The position numbers and the translations under genes are program-made. Source: Plasmopara viticola (taxonomy: Eukaryota > Oomycota > Peronosporomycetes > Peronosporales > Peronosporaceae). Taken from it: a stretch of DNA of 64,000 bases. A model generated the notes under the pieces. It was not told the origin of the DNA, did not search any database, and saw only the letters and a program-made list of their open reading frames with translations. Location of the stretch: the NCBI GenBank assembly GCA_001695595.3, contig MBPM02000009.1, positions 1,302,001 to 1,366,000 of the forward strand, read 5' to 3'. Positions 59,670-64,000 of this stretch are shown here, piece by piece (the stretch's first letter is position 1; each line of letters starts with the position of its first letter).

Positions 59670-60600
59670 CCATGCCGAACTGGACAAATGCTTGTGTGGT
59701 GAAGCGGCAGTACCGACAATCTACACAAAAAATCGCCTTCTTCACCCAAATCGACAGCGAAATTCCGTTTGAAGTTGTGCATAAATCCAAGTCAATTGCC
59801 ATAAGCATATGTGGTCGTTGGCTGCCGGACGTATGCCCCACCGCCATCTTTTATAGGATATAAAGCTACTGATGGCCTTGGCATTTTGACATAAGCCGCG
59901 ACGTCAATTCTGATGTCTTAAGTTTCGGTGTTGCATCTACGAGCATTGATGTCTTTGACAGTGACGACAAAGCTATTGATTTTAACGCTTCATCATGAGC
60001 CCAAACCTGAATACTGAAAAGTGGTAGAAAAAATACATTAACTTCAAATTGCCAAGTTGTATGGCATTCTATCTTAGCCCATTAGTATGGTAGACTCTTG
60101 TGGGTACTTGGATGCAGACTACTAGTTACTATTCTGACCACAGGTGCCTTTGCTTACGGGTTTGTACTTGAAGTCTGTTCGGAAAGTGAGGGAAGCAACA
60201 AACAATCGAGTTAATTGCTATCAACGAGCAAAGACAAATACATCGCGCTCGGTCTGGCAATATACGATGGCAATTTGATGCATGTTCTACTTTGCGACAA
60301 ATTGTGTACAGTGGACAAACAACGACCAGCGCAGAAAACATTAAAAGTGTTAAGGTCAATTGGCCGTGCATCAAGATGACGAAAAGCTTGGTGATTCGCC
60401 GAGCACGTCAACATAAAGTATCATCACATTCGCGACGACGTTACCGAGGTAAAGACAAACTTAATATTGCGAGATTTTGGTAATGCTGGCAGCCAAATTT
60501 ATAAAAGCATATGCAGAACTTTGTCACGCCGGAATACGACGACTCTTGATGCTCACGCGAGCTCACTCAAAAGATAAGTGTAAAGGTAGTTGCTTTTACG
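59670..60600 (+). mobile_element. Ty1/copia pol remnant with RNase H block
   Basis: At 60140-60260 one frame reads TGAFAYGFVLEVCS, NKQSS, a stop, then LSTSKDKYIALGLAI, matching the copia RNase H block ...SKKQxxVALSTxEAEYIA. Later HVNIKYHHIRDDV (about 60400-60450) matches the RSKHIDIKYHFIRD block. At 59690-59800, CVVKRQYRQ..EIPFEVVHKS is compatible with the copia GAG-pre-integrase stretch. Stops and frame breaks are present. Calls are from motif order only. Confidence 0.55.
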
Positions 60601-63450
60601 GTAAATACGGGCAAGTCACTCGATAGCGTGAGATTAATGACGTCATCTGATGACGTCAACGTGTGACTCTATTGAGTGATCAAACAAGTAGGAGGATTGA
60701 AACAACCTAGATAGAAAGATTATTTATTAATCACTTTTCAATTTTTCTAACTTCGCAGACTTCTTTTCGCTCAGTTTTCCCACTCAGACCATTTCGCTCA
60801 TTTTATGACAGGATATTTCGGCACAATGACCGGAGGTCATTATTATAGGTGATTCTAAATTTAAATAGAACAATTTATGCTGTTTCGTTACCAAACGCTT
60901 GCTATATAAGTTTTTGCAGTCATCAAAACAGCATCTAAAAACTCATTTGGATATCATTCGTCAATATGTTCTCGAGACAAACCGTACATCATCAAATTAT
61001 TTTGATGGAATGATTAATAATGCTACATTTGCATTCCGAAACGTCAGTATTCACAGCAATAGTGCTTGTTAATATAGTCTAGTAGAATAGAAAGATCTAG
61101 TGATAACGAGCAGGGTCAGTGTAAAGCGTGCAGTCTTACGTGTGCACGGCCTGAGTAATAGTTTTGTTTACTCAAGAGCAACTTTTGTTGAGTAATGACC
61201 CGATCAATGTAGCAGCAATTGTTTATTCTGATAAATCGACGGGTTATAGCGCTTTACAATGCGCTTGATGCGGGGTGTGAATTCAACTTCTTAAAACAAG
61301 ACAACAGATTAAGCTTCGCAGCAACACGTTGCTGGTCAAGATTCCGGCTTCTCGGGTAAATTGTTTTAATGCCTACGTCTAATATTGCTGATATGTGCCA
61401 TATCATTTTCATCGACATTCGACTTTTCTTTCTCTACTTGTACCAAGAACAAGTCTTTAACCGGAAGAGGTAAAGTGCATTTAGGCTGCTCGTTATGTCT
61501 TGTAGCAACCGCGTCATCTAGAAAGTGATATTTTTCATCGATACATCCGAATCGATGAAGCAAAAATATTTCTTCTTGAACTAGCTTAAGCGACACCTCG
61601 TGCATTTTTGCACCACTCTGACCCCACCAATCATTGTAGATAGATTTTTGGCTGCCGATTGACTTTTTGCAGTTTGACGTACATTTTCCGGCCACAAGCG
61701 ACGCATGATTTTAAAGGTTTGGAGAACAGCAATATAAAGATTTGACACGCTTCTATGATAGGCTTTCAGCAAATATCCTAGATACGAGAGAAAAAAAGAA
61801 GCTAGATTTAACAGTCTCATTTTCGAATCGACAATTTAAGATCGTGCAACTTTTTCGCTTAAATGTTCATTCAACTGGTCGTAGGGTTAGAAGCATACGA
61901 CTTTCTTGATTATGGGCATCCCAGCTACCCATATTTGAGTGAAGCCGGCTGTCGCACTCTAGCAGGCCTAATTTTTCAGCGTCTGTTTGCTTCTTTAACA
62001 ACTAAATGTAATTTCTAAGGTCTGTTTGTACATCTGATCTGTGAGTGCTCATAAAAGAAGGACTGACCATTATTTGTTTGCATGAAACTTATCAATTCGT
62101 TTTCGACTTCAGGTTTAAAAAATAATGTCGGTGTGTCTTTGGCTCAAATGGTCCATTTTGCAACAACTCAGCTATGGTCGTGCAAGGCATAAAAAAACGT
62201 TTTGTTTTCGGATTTGTCACGGATTCCTTTGTGTTATCCACAAATTGCCAAAAAAAGGCACCAGCAACACGGTCACGAAATTGAAGTGTGCCGGTGTTTT
62301 CCAGAATCTGGGTCTGTTTCGGCAATCTATTATTGTGTAACTTTTATGTCCGTGCGTTCTTTGTTTGGCCTTTTGGATCGTTAGATTTCGTAATGCTGCG
62401 ATCTGAAGGAGTACCCTTCTTTGTGTCCAGTAATCGGAGCAATCCTTTTCATTATTTCTATGAGTATCCTAGACAAACCTCATGATGTGCAATAGGAAGC
62501 CAGTTGTCCTTTCTGACTGACCAAAGCCATCAAACATGCCACACGTGAGACAGGTTAAACCTGTGTCAAAATATCTCACTCCCGTACGTGCTGGTGAGGC
62601 AATTCTTATATACTGACTGGACACGACACTCCAATTCCACAAACGATAAAATTAAAACTAACACTAAACTCATTAGAATATTGATGACATTTTCTGCTTT
62701 GCGGCAGACTCGACGTTGCATTGCGTAAGCGTAAATTTTCTGCAAGGCTGCGAAGTATGGCGTGGTCACACTGGGACTGAAAGGAGGCGTGCAGTAAGAT
62801 AATTTTCTTAAGTGATTGACCGTCGATTGTTCGCAATCATCGGTCTAAAGAGATCGACGTGCCAACGGATTTTAAATAATTAAGGCCTTGTCTGACTAAT
62901 ACAAAATTTACCTAATTTTCATCCTACCGGTACTTAAGTGTATACACCAAACTAAGCTTTGGAATTAAGGCAAGAGATGAAGCCTTTTAGATGTCACTTA
63001 ATATAAATCAGTGTGGAAGCCAATACAGATACCATTTTGTGCGATAAAAGCCAAGTCTCTTTTTTCTGATGGAAACATGTTGATTACAAGTTTTAGCTGT
63101 ATGTAAAGGCCGTTACACATCCAGGGATAATAAAGGTCTCTCATCAAGCGATTGTTTAGTATCATCGGTTGCAAGCTATTCGCCAGAAGCAACAAATTTC
63201 AAGTCTTTATCGACACTAATCATGATCCTACCATTGAAGCAGGGACTTGAAACATTAAAGTTGACCCCTATATACTTCAAAATGGAAACTGGTATAAATA
63301 TCGCTGAGGCGCCTCTCACCACGTTGCCATCGTGATTGATCAAACAATTACAATGGCTGCTTCGTAGACAAGTTGTCTTATCGAAATCTTAGGTGACAAT
63401 CAATTTATCAAGTCGTTTTTGGCGTAGGAAATACTTTACACCACCAAAAC
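60601..63450. other. Gene-poor right-hand tract
   Basis: No supported gene. Notable only is GATGACGTCATCTGATGACGTCAAC near 60640. A minus ORF at 61695-61366 (109 aa) has an unrecognised sequence with Trp-, Cys- and His-containing positions. Short ORFs elsewhere are unconvincing. Confidence 0.3.
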
Positions 63451-63774
63451 TTGGTTCTATGTAGCGACCTATTATATCCACCCTTCGGTGAAACTTTGGG
63501 TGCATTTAATCGAAAAGTGATGAGCACCGCACAAAATCGGCTTATTTATCACGAAAAGAGCAAACATGCGATAAATGATCTCATCATGTGCGATTTTCAC
63601 GGAGAACACGAGACGAATTATTCAAATGTAACGAATATTGCGTCAGATTTTGAAGATATATCTGCTTTTAAAAGTGAGCCCTGCACCTACAAAAAGGCTC
63701 TATCAGCGGCTGCGCCGAAGCTTGATATCGAAGGTAAGGCTGCACTGTCACAAGGGCTGCGTGCAATAAGCTGA
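63451..63774 (+). mobile_element. Possible Ty1/copia linker fragment
   Basis: 107-codon opening whose second half reads SEPCTYKKALSAAAPKL, similar to the start of the copia reverse-transcriptase region (EPxTYKEAL). No further RT motif follows, so this is weak. Confidence 0.25.
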
Positions 63775-63798
63775 ACCACTGAACAAAAGCTAAAGCAA

Positions 63799-64000
63799 TG
63801 ACGGCTTTGAAGAGCCTCGCTTTCACTGCAGTGGTGAGCGCGCTCTTATTCTTTCTCTTGACCGTTGGTCCGATCCCTCGAGCGATATTTTTGATGAAGA
63901 GCGCCGCACGCTCCTGCACACATTCCCACACGCTGAAACAGCAATATCTTTTCAAGCTAATAAAAAGATCTCGTCAGATCAACTTCATTTCCCAGAAGCA
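63799..64000 (+). CDS. Partial ORF with N-terminal hydrophobic segment, off the right edge
   Basis: ATG at 63799 starts MTALKSLAFTAVVSALLFFL, a signal peptide or signal anchor, followed by a basic Arg/His/Lys-rich segment. It remains open to base 64000. No RxLR motif is visible in what is present. It could be a secreted or membrane protein or a chance ORF. Confidence 0.3.

Noticed and set aside
1..64000. CRISPR arrays, operons, bacterial islands
   Set aside because: No regularly spaced identical repeats; spliced eukaryotic genes throughout.

Overview
The window looks like nuclear DNA of an oomycete, probably a Phytophthora or downy-mildew relative. The clues are small genes with short GT-AG introns, a myosin with a WW-domain tail, a flagellar-type EF-hand protein, a decayed Crinkler (CRN) effector gene, and gene islands separated by AT-rich tracts of decayed transposons. 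The species is not identifiable from what I can see. Exon coordinates were worked out by hand from splice sites and reading-frame continuity.

Layout. Island 1 (1-18.5 kb): a GIGYF-like GYF-domain gene leaving the left edge (minus), a small coiled-coil gene (plus), malonyl-CoA decarboxylase (plus), a 148-aa EF-hand protein (plus), a tandem repeat, an intron-free WW-tailed myosin (plus), a FAM210/DUF1279 mitochondrial protein (plus) and a RagA/Gtr1 GTPase (minus). A FAHD1-type acylpyruvase gene (minus) lies at 19.2-20.2 kb. From 20.2 to 27.4 kb there is no convincing gene, only eroded retroelement-like sequence. Then come a NEK-like kinase (27.4-29.2 kb), Ty3/gypsy remnants (about 30 kb), and a head-to-head pair of GMP synthetase (minus) and a large TPR-like/IQ/LRR gene (plus).

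37-52 kb is the mobile and accessory region. It contains a 575-bp broken copy of part of the IQ/LRR gene, a well-bounded tRNA-Glu-derived SINE with 13-bp target-site duplications, a CRN pseudogene beside it, and the ruins of a Maverick/Polinton-like element. That element has a protein-primed family B DNA polymerase carrying an HNH-like segment, followed by an rve integrase. A Ty3/gypsy integrase scrap follows.

Island 2 (52-58.8 kb): VPS4 AAA ATPase with a cysteine-rich segment near the C terminus (plus), Hsp33 redox chaperone (minus), a SANBR-like BTB protein (minus) and importin alpha (plus). After 58.8 kb the sequence is again gene-poor, with a Ty1/copia RNase H remnant near 60.3 kb and a possible secreted or membrane-anchored ORF leaving the right edge.

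The intact genes are housekeeping functions: translation control, nutrient signalling through RagA, ESCRT disassembly by VPS4, nuclear import, purine synthesis and malonyl-CoA and acylpyruvate metabolism. They do not form a pathway cluster. The likeliest novelties are the VPS4 Cys-rich segment, the SINE next to a CRN relic, the Maverick-like relic, and the local duplication of an IQ-repeat exon.
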